Shown: one piece after another, positions 9,040-18,481 of the stretch
Layout of the letters: every line of letters starts with the position of its first letter
Numbering within the stretch: position 1 is the stretch's first letter
Assembly: GCA_003001975.1 (NCBI GenBank)
Contig: PVUG01000003.1
Coordinates: forward strand, 310,001 to 374,000
DNA from: Martelella mediterranea
GTDB taxonomy: Bacteria > Pseudomonadota > Alphaproteobacteria > Rhizobiales > Rhizobiaceae
Reading direction: 5' to 3'
DNA length: 64,000 bases
Translations under genes and position numbers: made by a program
The notes under the pieces: generated by a model
Seen by the model: the letters and a program-made list of their open reading frames with translations, nothing else
What the model was told of the DNA's origin: nothing
Database searches by the model: none

Positions 9040-10553
9040 CAGAAGGTCTTCCAGTCACCGTCGGCTTCAAAGGCGCTTGCGGCCTGATAGATCGTCGATT
9101 CCGCATAATCCTTGCCAATCAGCATCAGACCAACGGGAAGACCGTCGGAAAGGCCGCAGGGAATGGACATGGCAGGATGACCGGTCACATCGGACGGGCT
9201 GGTCGTCGCCGTCATTTCAAAAGCGCGGGTGATAATCTCTTCCAGAGGCGCGTCCTTGCCGGGAAGTGGCGTTGCCACGCAGGGAAGCGTCGGCATCAGC
9301 AGAAGACCATACTCGTCGAAGACACGGTCATAGGCAGCCTTGGCCGCGATTGCGATATTGCGCGCCTTGGCGTGATAGCGACCACGATAGTGGGAAAGGC
9401 CCCACTGCCCGACAAGCATGGTCAGCTTCATCGTTTCAGAAAGATCGTCCGCCTTGTTCCGCCATGCCGAATGCGCGTCCACAAGACCGACATCGTAAAG
9501 CCCCTTCCAGTTGAAGCCCATGCCATTGCCATGCATCATCTGGGCGACAAAGCCTTCCAGCGTGATCGGGTTCCAGGCGGCCAGTGCAATATCATGCTCA
9601 GGTATCGAAACTTCGGCAATATCGGCACCAAGCGCGGCAAGCCGATCCGCACCGGCACGCACTTTCTCATTGACGCCGTCCTGAAGGTTCGGAACTGCAA
9701 AGCCTTCCTTCAACAGCCCGATCTTCATGCCTTTCACGCCCTTGCCGAGCGCTTCGGTGTAGGCGGAAACCTGCGGTGCATACTGGCGCGGATCAAGCCC
9801 GTCGGCACCGGCGAGAACTTCCAGCAACAGCGCGTTGTCAGCGACATTTCCGGTAATCGGGCCGGTATGGTCGATCGTGGATTCGATCGGCATGATGCCG
9901 GTATAGGGCACGAGGCCATGAGTCGGCTTCATGCCGTAGGTCCCGCAATAGGACGAGGGGATACGGATCGATCCGCCCTGGTCGCCGCCGATTGCCAGAT
10001 CAACTTCGCCTGCCGAAACCAGTGCAGCACTTCCGGATGACGAGCCGCCGGCTGAATAGCCGTGACGGTAAGGGTTATGAACCGGGCCCGGATCGGATGT
10101 ATGGCTGCCGCCGGAAAGGCAGAACTGTTCGCAGACGGCCTTGCCGGCAATGGTCGCACCGGCATCCAGCATGCGCGTCACAATGGTCGCATCGGCCACC
10201 GGAATAAAACCCTCAAGCGTCGCCGAGCCGTTCATCATCGGCACGCCGGCAAGAGCGACATTGTCCTTCAGGGCGACGGTTTTTCCGGCAAGCTTTCCTT
10301 CAGCCGCACCCTTGACCTCACTTTTGATTGCCCAGGCGCCGTACCGGTTTTCTTCCGGTGACGGCTTGGCGCCCGGCGTGCGGGGATAAAGAACCGGCGG
10401 CGTCGGGTTCGGCAGGGCGTCGATGACGTCGTAGGCATCGAACATGCCGCCCATCAGAGACTGATATTCAGCAGCTTCCTCAAGCGACATTTTGATGTGA
10501 AGCTGCGATGCAAGTTCGACGACATCGGCTGGCGTCGGGCGGGTAATAGACAT
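9039..10553 (-). CDS. Amidase, RhAmidase type (amidase signature family)
   Basis: 504 aa; hydrolyses a carboxamide to acid and ammonia in the cytoplasm. The Ser-cis-Ser-Lys triad is visible as K96 ([10 protein letters not shown]), S171 ([10 protein letters not shown]) and S195 ([10 protein letters not shown]). From memory these are the same residue numbers as in the Rhodococcus nitrile-hydratase-linked enantioselective amidase, which also has the helical N-terminal part seen here. The start ATG has an AGGA site. It sits between the ABC transporter and the oxidoreductases, so imported amide is hydrolysed here. No nitrile hydratase lies in the window. Confidence 0.9.
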   Translation of the reverse strand: MSITRPTPADVVELASQLHIKMSLEEAAEYQSLMGGMFDAYDVIDALPNPTPPVLYPRTPGAKPSPEENRYGAWAIKSEVKGAAEGKLAGKTVALKDNVALAGVPMMNGSATLEGFIPVADATIVTRMLDAGATIAGKAVCEQFCLSGGSHTSDPGPVHNPYRHGYSAGGSSSGSAALVSAGEVDLAIGGDQGGSIRIPSSYCGTYGMKPTHGLVPYTGIMPIESTIDHTGPITGNVADNALLLEVLAGADGLDPRQYAPQVSAYTEALGKGVKGMKIGLLKEGFAVPNLQDGVNEKVRAGADRLAALGADIAEVSIPEHDIALAAWNPITLEGFVAQMMHGNGMGFNWKGLYDVGLVDAHSAWRNKADDLSETMKLTMLVGQWGLSHYRGRYHAKARNIAIAAKAAYDRVFDEYGLLLMPTLPCVATPLPGKDAPLEEIITRAFEMTATTSPSDVTGHPAMSIPCGLSDGLPVGLMLIGKDYAESTIYQAASAFEADGDWKTF

Positions 10554-10650
10554 GAGTCATCCTTTCCTGTGAAAACAAGATTCAAGAAAAACGAAATTTC
10601 GGGTTTGAGCCGCTCGCCGGAAATGTCTCCGGCAAAGCGCAGTGTGACGG

Positions 10651-11349
10651 CTAGATCAGCATTTCATAATCTCCGGCATGTATCCGGTCCTTGTCGAGTT
10701 CACCGGTAATTCGGCCCTTCTGAATGTTGAGGACGCGATCCGACAACGCGGCGATGAACTCCAGATTCTGCTCCACAACGATCAGTGAAAGCCCCCAGCG
10801 GCCTTTCAGCGTCAGCAAAGTCTCGATGATTTCCTCGATAATCGACGGCTGGATACCTTCCGTCGGCTCATCCAGCAAAATCAGGCGCGGCTTCGTGCAA
10901 AGGCAGCGCGCCAGCGCCAGAAGCTGCTGTTCGCCGCCGGAAAGCGCGCCGCCGCGGCGGTCGAGTAATCGCTTCAGCCGGGGGAAATCTTCAAGAACGG
11001 CATCAATAATGCTCTGATCTTCCTTCGGCGCGGCCGCGAGCCCCATACGGAGGTTTTCCAGCACACTGAGCGCCGGGAAGATTTCCCGTCCCTGTGGCAC
11101 AAGGCCAAGACCGTTTCTTGCCCGCTCATAGGGCTTGGCGCCGGTAATATCGCGCCCCAGAAAAGTTACCCGGCCGCCGGTCGTCGGAAGATGCCCCATG
11201 AGGGTGCGCATCAGTGTCGTCTTGCCCATGCCGTTATGGCCGAGAATACCGAGATATTCACCCTCCTGCATGGATAGGCTGACGCCCGCCAGAATCGGAA
11301 TCCGCCCATAGCCGGAGCGCAGATCGGAAACATCGAGAAAATCGCTCAT
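10651..11349 (-). CDS. ABC transporter ATPase, UrtE/LivF type
   Basis: 232-aa ATP-binding subunit with Walker A GHNGMGKTT, signature LSGGEQQLLALARCL, Walker B LILLDEP and the TEGIQPSIIEEI stretch found in UrtE, FmdF and LivF. Its ATG overlaps the preceding ATPase stop (ATGA). With the four upstream genes it forms a complete HAAT-type importer. The operon's amidase and AmiC-like protein favour an amide or urea cargo over branched-chain amino acids. The amidase starts 97 bp downstream. Confidence 0.9.
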   Translation of the reverse strand: MSDFLDVSDLRSGYGRIPILAGVSLSMQEGEYLGILGHNGMGKTTLMRTLMGHLPTTGGRVTFLGRDITGAKPYERARNGLGLVPQGREIFPALSVLENLRMGLAAAPKEDQSIIDAVLEDFPRLKRLLDRRGGALSGGEQQLLALARCLCTKPRLILLDEPTEGIQPSIIEEIIETLLTLKGRWGLSLIVVEQNLEFIAALSDRVLNIQKGRITGELDKDRIHAGDYEMLI

Positions 11350-12074
11350 GCGACCTCCTTCTTGCCAAGATAGACATCGCGAACCCGCTGATCGGCCAGA
11401 ACGCGATCGATCGTGTCTTCCATGAGCACGCGCCCCTGATGAAACACCGTCACTTTCTTCGCAATCTGTTTGATGAACTCCATATCGTGTTCGACGACGA
11501 TGATGGCGCGGGACTGATTGATGTCGCGGATGATCTTTGCCGTCAGCGCGGTTTCTTCATCCGTCATCCCCGCTGCCGGCTCATCCAGCAGGATGAGTTC
11601 CGGCTCTCCGGCCAGAACCATACCGATTTCCACCCACTGACGCTGCCCGTGGGACAGCGTATCGACCGTTTTGTCGGCCATCGTTTCGAGCCGGATGAGG
11701 TTCAGGACATCATCAACAGCAGAGGAGAGTTTTGATGGAACGGCCTTGCGCCGGGCCGCAAGCCAGATGTTCTCGCGCACGGAAAGCGCGTTGAACACAT
11801 TGGGAACCTGGGTCTTGATGCCAATCCCCATCCGGGCGATTTCATGCGGCAGCTTGCCGGCAATGGCCTGACCGCGAAAGGCAATCGTACCGGACGTTGG
11901 CTTTTGCTGACCGGTCAGCGACTTGAAGAATGTGCTCTTGCCTGCGCCATTCGGACCGATCAGGCAACGCAACTCCATTTCATCAAGGGTGAAGCTGATA
12001 TCGTCATTGGCGACGACGCCGCCGAAACGCATGGTCAGGTGTTCGGTTTTGAGCAGTGGAACGAGTTCTGCCAT
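11346..12074 (-). CDS. ABC transporter ATPase, UrtD/LivG type
   Basis: 242-aa second ATPase of the importer. Walker A is GPNGAGKST and Walker B LILLDEP. The segment LSHGQRQWVEIGMVLAGEPE with AGMTDEET is the form seen in urea/short-chain-amide transporters (UrtD, FmdE) rather than LivG. The C-terminal ending DVYLGKKEVA is typical of both groups. It begins directly after the permease stop (no gap) and overlaps the next ATPase by ATGA, so all subunits are translationally coupled. Confidence 0.9.
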   Translation of the reverse strand: MAELVPLLKTEHLTMRFGGVVANDDISFTLDEMELRCLIGPNGAGKSTFFKSLTGQQKPTSGTIAFRGQAIAGKLPHEIARMGIGIKTQVPNVFNALSVRENIWLAARRKAVPSKLSSAVDDVLNLIRLETMADKTVDTLSHGQRQWVEIGMVLAGEPELILLDEPAAGMTDEETALTAKIIRDINQSRAIIVVEHDMEFIKQIAKKVTVFHQGRVLMEDTIDRVLADQRVRDVYLGKKEVA

Positions 12075-13130
12075 CTATTCTGCTCCCGCCGGCTGGACAG
12101 ACATCGCTTCAGGTTCAGCTTTGTCTTTCTTCAATCGCGCACCCAGACCGCAGCCCAGATCCCGGACCGCCGGAACGATGCCCTTGGGCAGCAACAGGAC
12201 GAAACCAACGAGGATCGCGCCCAGAACGAGATTGGAATTCAGGGCCTGCTGCGAACCGATTTTCGAGATCAGATACTCGATCAGTATACTGCCGACGACG
12301 GGGCCGAGCAGGGTGCCCATGCCGCCAACCGTGATCCAGATGATGATTTCTGCTGAAAGCGACAACGAGAAGATCGTCGGAGAGACGAAAGCGCCCCAAT
12401 TGACATAGAACGCACCAGCAAGACCGGCAACGGCGCCACCAATCACGAAGGTCACCAGCTTGATCGCACGCGGATCATAACCGAGTAGCGACGCACGGGT
12501 TTCATTTTCCCGGACCGCGACAACGACCCGCCCGAATGAACTGGCGAGCAGTGCCCGCATCCCGAGATATATCGCCACGAGAGCGCCACCGGTCACCCAC
12601 CAGGACTGTTCCAGTGTCAGCGGCTGTGCGCCGGCGCCAAACCAGTTGAGCGTTGGAACCGCCGGAATCCCGTTGAAACCACCGATCAGCGCGGTTCCGA
12701 TCCTGTATTGCTCTCCCGAAGTGGAATTGACGATATTGAACAGGATCAGCGTTACGGTGAGCGTGATAACGCCCAGATAGACATCAGAAATGCGCCCGTA
12801 AAACACGAAATACCCAAGGATCAGCGCGAAGAATGACGGCACGGCGATGGCAAAGAACAGGCCGGGTGTCGAGTTTTGAAAATTGATTGCAGCAATCGCA
12901 TAGGCATAGGCGCCAAGGCCGAAAAACGATGTCTGACCAAAGCACAGTATTCCGCCAAAGCCCCAGATAAAGGCGAGGCTGAGGGAAAGAATTGCCATGG
13001 CAGCAAACAGAGTGAACTGCATCAGGGTGAAGATTTCGATCAGGAAGGGCGCAACGGCAATCGCGATGATTGCGAGTGCAACAGCAATCGACTGGGCGAC
13101 AAGGCTCTTGCTCAAACGTCTGGTCATCAA
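12075..13130 (-). CDS. ABC transporter permease, UrtC/LivM type
   Basis: 351-aa inner-membrane permease with about ten hydrophobic segments, the LSLAFIWGFGGILCFGQTSF motif that marks LivM/UrtC, and the WITVGGMGTLLGPVVGS loop contacting the ATPases. The C-terminus ends in a charged tail (LKKDKAEPEAMS). The ATG overlaps the stop of the partner permease by ATGA and the gene abuts the UrtD-like ATPase. It forms the translocation channel with the 13127-13993 product. Confidence 0.9.
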   Translation of the reverse strand: MMTRRLSKSLVAQSIAVALAIIAIAVAPFLIEIFTLMQFTLFAAMAILSLSLAFIWGFGGILCFGQTSFFGLGAYAYAIAAINFQNSTPGLFFAIAVPSFFALILGYFVFYGRISDVYLGVITLTVTLILFNIVNSTSGEQYRIGTALIGGFNGIPAVPTLNWFGAGAQPLTLEQSWWVTGGALVAIYLGMRALLASSFGRVVVAVRENETRASLLGYDPRAIKLVTFVIGGAVAGLAGAFYVNWGAFVSPTIFSLSLSAEIIIWITVGGMGTLLGPVVGSILIEYLISKIGSQQALNSNLVLGAILVGFVLLLPKGIVPAVRDLGCGLGARLKKDKAEPEAMSVQPAGAE

Positions 13131-13993
13131 AGCCTCCCTTTGAAGAAGCGGCCCGAAATACCTTGTGGCAGAAGCCGAATAAGAATGATCGCAGCCGTAA
13201 ACACGATCACTTCGCCATAAACAGGTGTCGTGAAATAGGCACCGATCTGGTTGATCGAGCCGAAGAGGGCGGACGCAGACAGAGTTCCGGAAAGGATTGC
13301 GGCTCCACCGCCGACAACGGTAATGAAGGCTTTAGCGATATAGGCACCGCCCATCACAGGCGTAATCCCGGAAACCGGAGCAAGGAGGCCGCCCGCGAGA
13401 CCGGAAATCGCCGAGCCAGCAGCAAATGTTCCCATATAGACATAGGCCGGATTGACGCCGAGCGTGCTGGCCATGGACGGGTTCTGCATGGTTGCCCGTG
13501 CAATCAGGCCGAAGCGGGTATAGCGCATCACCGCATAGACGATGGCCATCAGCAACAACGCCATGAAAAACAGAAATAGCGTGTAATAGCTGGACCGGTA
13601 CTCACCGATAGAGAAACCGCCAAGCGGCGTTGCGATACCCTTTTGAGTATTGCCGAAAATCGTCGTCACGACGCCGATGATCAGGAGACTGAGCCCCCAT
13701 GTGGCGAGCATCGAGTCGACCAGCCGGCCATAAAGAAAACGGATCAGGCACCGCTCGACGATCAGGCCGAAAAGACCGACGAAGACCGGTGCGATTACCA
13801 GCATCGCGATCCAGACATTGACGCCGGCATTGGCCGAAATGACCGTTGCATAAGCGCCGAGCATGATGAATTCACCATGCGCCAGATTGATGATCTTCAT
13901 CATGCCGAAAATGACGGCCAGGCCGAGGCAAAGCAGAAACAGCGACGACGCGCCATTTATGACGTCAAGCAGCAGAATGATATAAATATCCAT
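13127..13993 (-). CDS. ABC transporter permease, UrtB/LivH type
   Basis: 288-aa permease. Family signatures are FGMMKIINLAHGEFIMLGAY near the N-terminus and NPSMASTLGVNPAYVYMGTF in the cytoplasmic loop. ATG 13993-13991 is chosen because AAGG lies 6 nt before it and the protein then begins directly with its first membrane helix (MDIYIILLLDVINGASSLF). An extended reading from further upstream would add an arginine-rich stretch inside a stem-loop and is unlikely. It pairs with the LivM/UrtC-type permease, with ATGA overlap. Confidence 0.88.
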   Translation of the reverse strand: MDIYIILLLDVINGASSLFLLCLGLAVIFGMMKIINLAHGEFIMLGAYATVISANAGVNVWIAMLVIAPVFVGLFGLIVERCLIRFLYGRLVDSMLATWGLSLLIIGVVTTIFGNTQKGIATPLGGFSIGEYRSSYYTLFLFFMALLLMAIVYAVMRYTRFGLIARATMQNPSMASTLGVNPAYVYMGTFAAGSAISGLAGGLLAPVSGITPVMGGAYIAKAFITVVGGGAAILSGTLSASALFGSINQIGAYFTTPVYGEVIVFTAAIILIRLLPQGISGRFFKGRL

Positions 13994-14027
13994 GACAAAC
14001 CTTGTTGGGATGCGGGAACAGGAAGTG

Positions 14028-14049
14028 GCCGGCGGGATGGCCCGCCGGC
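14028..14049 (-). other. Stem-loop between binding-protein and permease genes
   Basis: GCCGGCGGG and CCCGCCGGC pair perfectly around an ATGG loop, 10 bp after the binding-protein stop, with no U-tract. In ABC operons such a hairpin often protects the upstream mRNA and raises binding protein over membrane subunits (inference). Confidence 0.5.
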
Positions 14050-14058
14050 GGCTACGCA

Positions 14059-15297
14059 TCAAAGGTTAATGACGTACTGCTTGTTGTCCGTGGGGTTGTC
14101 GATGAGATTGCAGACCTGGGCGGTGTCGCTCGGTGCCACACCGGGGAAGGTTTCCAGCACATCCCATTTCCGATCCTCGACTTCGGCGAGATAGGCATTG
14201 CGGATCGTGTGGTGCGTGGCATGGTCGATTGTTACCTTGCCGGTCGGACCATCGAAGCTGAGACCGGATTCAAGCGCCTCGATCACCTTCATCTGGTCGA
14301 CTGCCGCCGCCTGTTTGACGGCTTCTGCCCAAAGGTAGACCCCTTCATATGTCGTTGCGGCCATTTCGCTGATGTAAGGCGAATCCGGATGCGCTTCGCG
14401 GATCTTGGAGACGAAGCTCTTGCTGGCCGGCGTATCGAGCTCCTCGAAATAGCCATAGCACCCCATGATGCCGTTACTTTCCGCAGCATCGAGCGTTTCC
14501 GGCTCGTTGACGAGACCGAAAGTGGTCGATGCAATCGGAATTTCATCTTTCATGCCCGCCGACGTCCATTGGCGGTAGAACGCAGTGTGGTTGCCGCCGA
14601 CAAGCGCCGACAATATCAGATCAGGTTTGGCTGCCTGGATCTTGGAAATCGTCGGGCCGAAATTGGTTACATCGAGCGGGAAGAAGTCGGTCGCGATGAC
14701 TTCACCACCATTGTCCTTGGCAAACTTGGTCATCCATTTTGCGGTAATCTGACCGTAATTGTAGTCGGCGGCCAGAATATAGGCTTTCTTGCCGGTCTTG
14801 TTCATTGCATAGGGCACCAGCTTTTCAACAGTCTGTGCCGGCGTCGTTCCGGTGCAGAAAATATCCCGGTCGCAAACCCCGCCCTCGTAAAGCACGTTAT
14901 AGAAATAGAGCACCTTGAACCGGTCGAAGATCGGCCGGATGGCCTCGCGTGACGCCGAAGTGATGCCGCCATGGACAACGGCAACCTTGTCCTTCAGCGC
15001 CAGCTGCTGCGCATATTGCGAATACATCTGAATGTTCGACTGGGTGTCATACTGAACGATTTCGAGCGGACGCCCCAAAAGGCCGCCGGCTGCGTTGATC
15101 TCGTTCACGGCCAGTTCCAGCGCATAGACCATCGGCACGCCGGATGCCGCCAGGGGACCCGAAAGGTCATGCAGACTTCCGACCTTGATCGGCTTATCTG
15201 CAGCAAATGCACTTCTGTTGAGAATCGCCGGAGCGGCAATAAGAGATGCGGATGCGATCGCCGATTGCTGAAGAAGGCGGCGTCGGGAGATTTTCAT
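14059..15297 (-). CDS. Amide/urea-type ABC substrate-binding protein (TAT-exported)
   Basis: 412-aa type I periplasmic binding protein. The N-terminus MKISRRRLLQQSAIASASLI is a twin-arginine signal, with cleavage probable after SAFA. The mature part starts KPIKVGSLHDLSGPLAASGV and holds LLGRPLEIVQYDTQSN and PTGKVTIDHATHHT, which place it with UrtA, FmdD and AmiC rather than with leucine-binding proteins. It is the first transporter gene, followed by the two permeases and two ATPases. A 12-bp palindrome (15350-15361) lies about 50 bp upstream of its start. The amidase in the operon suggests that it binds an amide. Confidence 0.88.
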   Translation of the reverse strand: MKISRRRLLQQSAIASASLIAAPAILNRSAFAADKPIKVGSLHDLSGPLAASGVPMVYALELAVNEINAAGGLLGRPLEIVQYDTQSNIQMYSQYAQQLALKDKVAVVHGGITSASREAIRPIFDRFKVLYFYNVLYEGGVCDRDIFCTGTTPAQTVEKLVPYAMNKTGKKAYILAADYNYGQITAKWMTKFAKDNGGEVIATDFFPLDVTNFGPTISKIQAAKPDLILSALVGGNHTAFYRQWTSAGMKDEIPIASTTFGLVNEPETLDAAESNGIMGCYGYFEELDTPASKSFVSKIREAHPDSPYISEMAATTYEGVYLWAEAVKQAAAVDQMKVIEALESGLSFDGPTGKVTIDHATHHTIRNAYLAEVEDRKWDVLETFPGVAPSDTAQVCNLIDNPTDNKQYVINL

Positions 15298-15349
15298 GCT
15301 TATGTTCCCCTGATTTTGTTTTCAGTAATATTATTTAAATATACAATAT

Positions 15350-15361
15350 TTGAAAATTCAA
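15350..15361. promoter_or_regulatory. Candidate MarR operator upstream of the amide transporter operon
   Basis: TTGAAAATTCAA is a perfect 12-bp palindrome in the AT-rich gap between the AmiC-like gene and the binding-protein gene. An 11/12 copy, TTGAAAAATCAA, lies just ahead of the divergent MarR gene (16639-16650). Two matching dyads at both promoters suggest that one regulator binds both. Confidence 0.45.
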
Positions 15362-15369
15362 CTAAAAAA

Positions 15370-16419
15370 TCAGGAGGCGCTCAAAATCCTGAAATCGTAA
15401 CCGTCGAGCTCAGCAAGATGAACGGGATGACGGCTTCCGACGGCAGGCCTTGCCTCTGCTCCGCGTGCAGTGCGTGACTGCGGTATGCGCCCGAAATAGC
15501 GCTTCAGTTCACGTATATCGAAGCTACCTGCCTCCTGTACCATCGCCGCCAGAGAGTAGATTCCCTCGTAACAGGATTGACCAAACGCATTGACCGGCGG
15601 CGGGCTTTCACCAAATGCCATATGATAACGCTCGAGGAAGGCGCCATTGTTTGATGAGCGGATCGAGGAAAAATAGCCAGACGAGACAAGCATGTTCTCT
15701 GTCTCATCCTCATCCAGTCCGTACACAATCGTTTCATCAATCGCGGAAGAAAACCGCAGCACCTTGGAGGAGAGGTCCGCAGCGCAAAAGGCCCGGTTGA
15801 ACGTGATACTGTCGGAACCAAGGAAATAAGGCAGAACCGCATCGGATTTCGTCGCCTTGATATTCTCGATCATCCGGTCGTAATCGGGAATGCCAAGCGG
15901 AACGAACATCTCCCCGGTGACGACGCCTCCCATTGACTGGATAAGTTTCCTGGCCACACGCAGGCTGAAGCGCGGCCATACATAGTCATTGCCACAAAGG
16001 AAAAACCGCTTCGCGCCACGCTGTTCATGCAGCCACTCCAGGGCTGGCCGCATCAGCTCTTCAGCAGTTTCTCCCGTCGTCATGACATCGCGTTCAGCCG
16101 CGAAACCTTCATACTGCGGCGTATAGACAAATGGAACGCGGTTGTCTGTCAGCTGGGCGATCGGCGGCCTCGCATAACTTGGAATCATGCCGACGATACC
16201 ATCGACACCATGCCGGAAAATGGCATCTCCCGCGGCCCTGGCTCCGGTTTGTGCATTGGGTCCGGCATTGACCACGACAAGCTCGACGTCACGGTGAAGG
16301 ACACCGCTGTCCCGGTTGATCTCGTCAACGGCAAGGCGCGCGCAGGCCACACCCGATGGAGCCCACAAACCAGCAGCCCCCTCCTGAGCGATGAGCAAAC
16401 CGATCCTGATATTGCGCAT
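15370..16419 (-). CDS. AmiC-like cytoplasmic amide-sensing protein
   Basis: 349-aa periplasmic-binding-fold protein without any signal peptide. It begins MRNIRIGLLIAQEGAAGLWA right after a GGAGG site (ATG 16419-16417). Pseudomonas AmiC and rhodococcal NhlC/NhhC-type proteins have this same fold, stay in the cytoplasm and report amide presence. Recognisable parts are GPNAQTGARAAGDAIF, DGIVGMIPSYARPPIAQLTD and LCGNDYVWPR. It is first in the operon, 72 bp ahead of the exported binding protein. The usual partner, the antiterminator AmiR, is not in the window; a MarR gene is divergent instead. The partner and ligand are therefore open. Confidence 0.75.
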   Translation of the reverse strand: MRNIRIGLLIAQEGAAGLWAPSGVACARLAVDEINRDSGVLHRDVELVVVNAGPNAQTGARAAGDAIFRHGVDGIVGMIPSYARPPIAQLTDNRVPFVYTPQYEGFAAERDVMTTGETAEELMRPALEWLHEQRGAKRFFLCGNDYVWPRFSLRVARKLIQSMGGVVTGEMFVPLGIPDYDRMIENIKATKSDAVLPYFLGSDSITFNRAFCAADLSSKVLRFSSAIDETIVYGLDEDETENMLVSSGYFSSIRSSNNGAFLERYHMAFGESPPPVNAFGQSCYEGIYSLAAMVQEAGSFDIRELKRYFGRIPQSRTARGAEARPAVGSRHPVHLAELDGYDFRILSAS

Positions 16420-16638
16420 CAACCAACCTCCGACACGGACGAACATCATCCGGTTAAATCAACATGCAATTCACATACCAATTTCCGGAATCTGTTTTAC
16501 CGCTCGGTAATTCACGCTGTCTTTTCCGACCGTGCTTATTTTTGCAGCAACCCCTCGTGACAATGCATTTATATTTTGCAGTGAACTGTTCGATATTGCT
16601 TGATTCCGAGCGATATGAAATTATAGATCAACCAAATA

Positions 16639-16650
16639 TTGAAAAATCAA
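16639..16650. promoter_or_regulatory. Candidate MarR operator at the marR start
   Basis: TTGAAAAATCAA differs at one position from the perfect palindrome at 15350-15361. It lies 24 bp upstream of the TTG start of the MarR gene, where bound repressor would block its transcription. Confidence 0.4.
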
Positions 16651-16673
16651 ATTTGCCGGGGAGGCATACAGCT

Positions 16674-17153
16674 TTGCGCATACCTGACCTGATTTGTCGC
16701 GTTAATCATGCGCTTGAACATAGCGCCGAGACGCAGCTAAAGCAGCACTCCCTGACCATCGAGCAATTCCGCGTTTTGACAGTATTGAGCGAAACAAATG
16801 GCATTTCCATGGGTGCGCTCTCTGCGTCTATCTGCGTCGATTCTCCGACCCTCACCAAACTCATCGACCGAATGATCAACACCGCGGACGTCTATCGTGG
16901 GCCGGACCCTCGAGACCGCCGAAAGGTTCTGGTATTCATATCGAACAAGGGATTGAAGACCTACGAGGCGCTTGCAGACATCCATCGCCAGCAGCAAGAT
17001 ATGCTCTCCGAGGCCCTTGGAGAGCAGAGACTTGAAGTGTTGGAAACACTTCTCAACGACACCCTGCGGGCCATCAAAGTCGAATCCGGTCAATACCGAT
17101 CGACCCTGGAAAATGGCGAATTGAACGACGCGAAGCCGACCCGCCTTTCCTGA
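16674..17153 (+). CDS. MarR-family transcriptional regulator
   Basis: 159 aa if translation begins at TTG 16674, chosen because GGGGAGG lies 8-9 nt upstream and this gives the normal MarR length. Two in-frame ATGs upstream (16464, 16560) lack ribosome-binding sites and would add an atypical tail. The winged-helix core is clear: LTIEQFRVLTVLSETNGISM, then ICVDSPTLTKLIDRM and the wing GPDPRDRRKVLVFIS. It diverges from the AmiC-like gene across about 250 bp, so it is the likely local repressor or activator of the amide operon. Confidence 0.85.
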   Translation: MRIPDLICRVNHALEHSAETQLKQHSLTIEQFRVLTVLSETNGISMGALSASICVDSPTLTKLIDRMINTADVYRGPDPRDRRKVLVFISNKGLKTYEALADIHRQQQDMLSEALGEQRLEVLETLLNDTLRAIKVESGQYRSTLENGELNDAKPTRLS

Positions 17154-17216
17154 CCTCGATGACCGGCTCCCATGCCATCATTGCCTCCAGGTAAGCGACT
17201 GAAGCTGCAGGCAGAA

Positions 17217-18464
17217 CTATCCGTCTGGCATCGCCAGCTCATTCTTCGCCATCTTTCCGCCCTTCATGATGACCGGCATATTCACGCCGTCGCCGGCAAG
17301 AAGCGAAATGTCGGCAAGCGGGTTACCGTCGATGACGAGAAGATCGGCTTCGGCGCCTTCGGCGACCACACCGATCTCACCGTCCATCTGGCATAGTTCT
17401 GCGCCGATGATCGTCGCCGAACGGATGATGTCCGCAGGCGTCAGGACCCGGGCGAGGATCTCGAATTCCATGCAGTGATATTTTCTCAACTCGCCGAGAA
17501 GGTCGGAGCCGAAAGCCATTTTCAGCCCGGCATCGCGCATGATTTCGAGCGAGGCGAGCCCGCCTTCACGCACCGTCTCGATCTTGGCGAACTCGGCAGC
17601 GCCCAGGCCGAGCGCCTCACCCTCGAGCGCCAGCGCCTCGTAGGCAACCAGCGTCGGCACCGCAATACAGCCCTTCTCCGCCGCCTTTTTCGCCGTTTCG
17701 GCGGTGATCAGGTTGCAGTGTTCGAGCGAGCGCACGCCAAGCTCGACGCAGCGTGCGATCGCCTTGTCGGTGTAGAGATGCGCGGCCACGTAGAAGCCGG
17801 CATTTTCCGCTTCCTCGACCATGGCGGCAATTTCGTCGCGCGAATACTGGATCGAGTGAATCGGATCATTGGGTGAGGAGACGCCGCCATTCGCCATCAC
17901 CTTGATGAACTGCGCCCCTTCCTTGATCATCGTCCGGCAGGCGGCGCGGACATTGTCGACGCCATCGACGATCAGGCCCATGGAGCCGACGCGCTCGGAC
18001 AGGAGCCCCGGCCGGTTATCGCCGCGGGTGCGAAGATCCGAGTGGCCACCGGTGACGGTCAGTCCCTTGCCGCAGGTAATCAGCCGCGGCCCGTCAATGA
18101 GTCCGTCCTCGACCGCACGCGAAAGCCCGGCATCGGCGCCGCCGAGATCGCGCAGGGTGGTGAAACCACGCCCCAGCGCCTCTTCCATCACCTTTGCCGC
18201 CCGGATCGCGGCCAGCGAACCCGGCACGACCATATTGCCCCAGAGATCGAGTGACCACGCGCCGACATGGACGTGGCAATCGATAAGCCCCGGCATCAGC
18301 GTGCGGCCGTCGAGCGGGATCTCCACCGCATCGGCCGGCGCTTCGACCCCGGCACTGACGGCCTTGATCTTTCCCGCTTCCGTCAGGACGTTCAGCCCGT
18401 CGATAAGCGTTCCGGAACGGGGATCGAGAATGCGGCCGCCGGTAAAGAGATAGGACGTGGTCAT
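17217..18464 (-). CDS. Metal-dependent amidohydrolase, prolidase/imidazolonepropionase-like
   Basis: 415-aa TIM-barrel amidohydrolase of the subtype I binuclear kind. Ligands in order are HVHVGA after strand 1 (GLIDCHVH), a probable carboxylated lysine in IKVMANGGV, His in AAHLY, His in EHCN and Asp in FGSD. The closest known enzymes are Xaa-Arg/Xaa-Lys-type prolidases and related dipeptidases. No signal peptide. It lies 17 bp behind the dppF-like ATPase, so it is the last gene of the peptide-import operon and probably hydrolyses an imported dipeptide or N-acyl amino acid (inference). Confidence 0.8.
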   Translation of the reverse strand: MTTSYLFTGGRILDPRSGTLIDGLNVLTEAGKIKAVSAGVEAPADAVEIPLDGRTLMPGLIDCHVHVGAWSLDLWGNMVVPGSLAAIRAAKVMEEALGRGFTTLRDLGGADAGLSRAVEDGLIDGPRLITCGKGLTVTGGHSDLRTRGDNRPGLLSERVGSMGLIVDGVDNVRAACRTMIKEGAQFIKVMANGGVSSPNDPIHSIQYSRDEIAAMVEEAENAGFYVAAHLYTDKAIARCVELGVRSLEHCNLITAETAKKAAEKGCIAVPTLVAYEALALEGEALGLGAAEFAKIETVREGGLASLEIMRDAGLKMAFGSDLLGELRKYHCMEFEILARVLTPADIIRSATIIGAELCQMDGEIGVVAEGAEADLLVIDGNPLADISLLAGDGVNMPVIMKGGKMAKNELAMPDG

Positions 18465-18481
18465 GGAAATTGCCTCGTTGA

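Noticed and set aside
10651-15297. Annotation of the HAAT transporter as a branched-chain amino acid (Liv) system
   Set aside because: The UrtD-type ATPase signature, the UrtA/FmdD-type binding protein and the amidase/AmiC context favour amides or urea, though Liv proteins are homologous.
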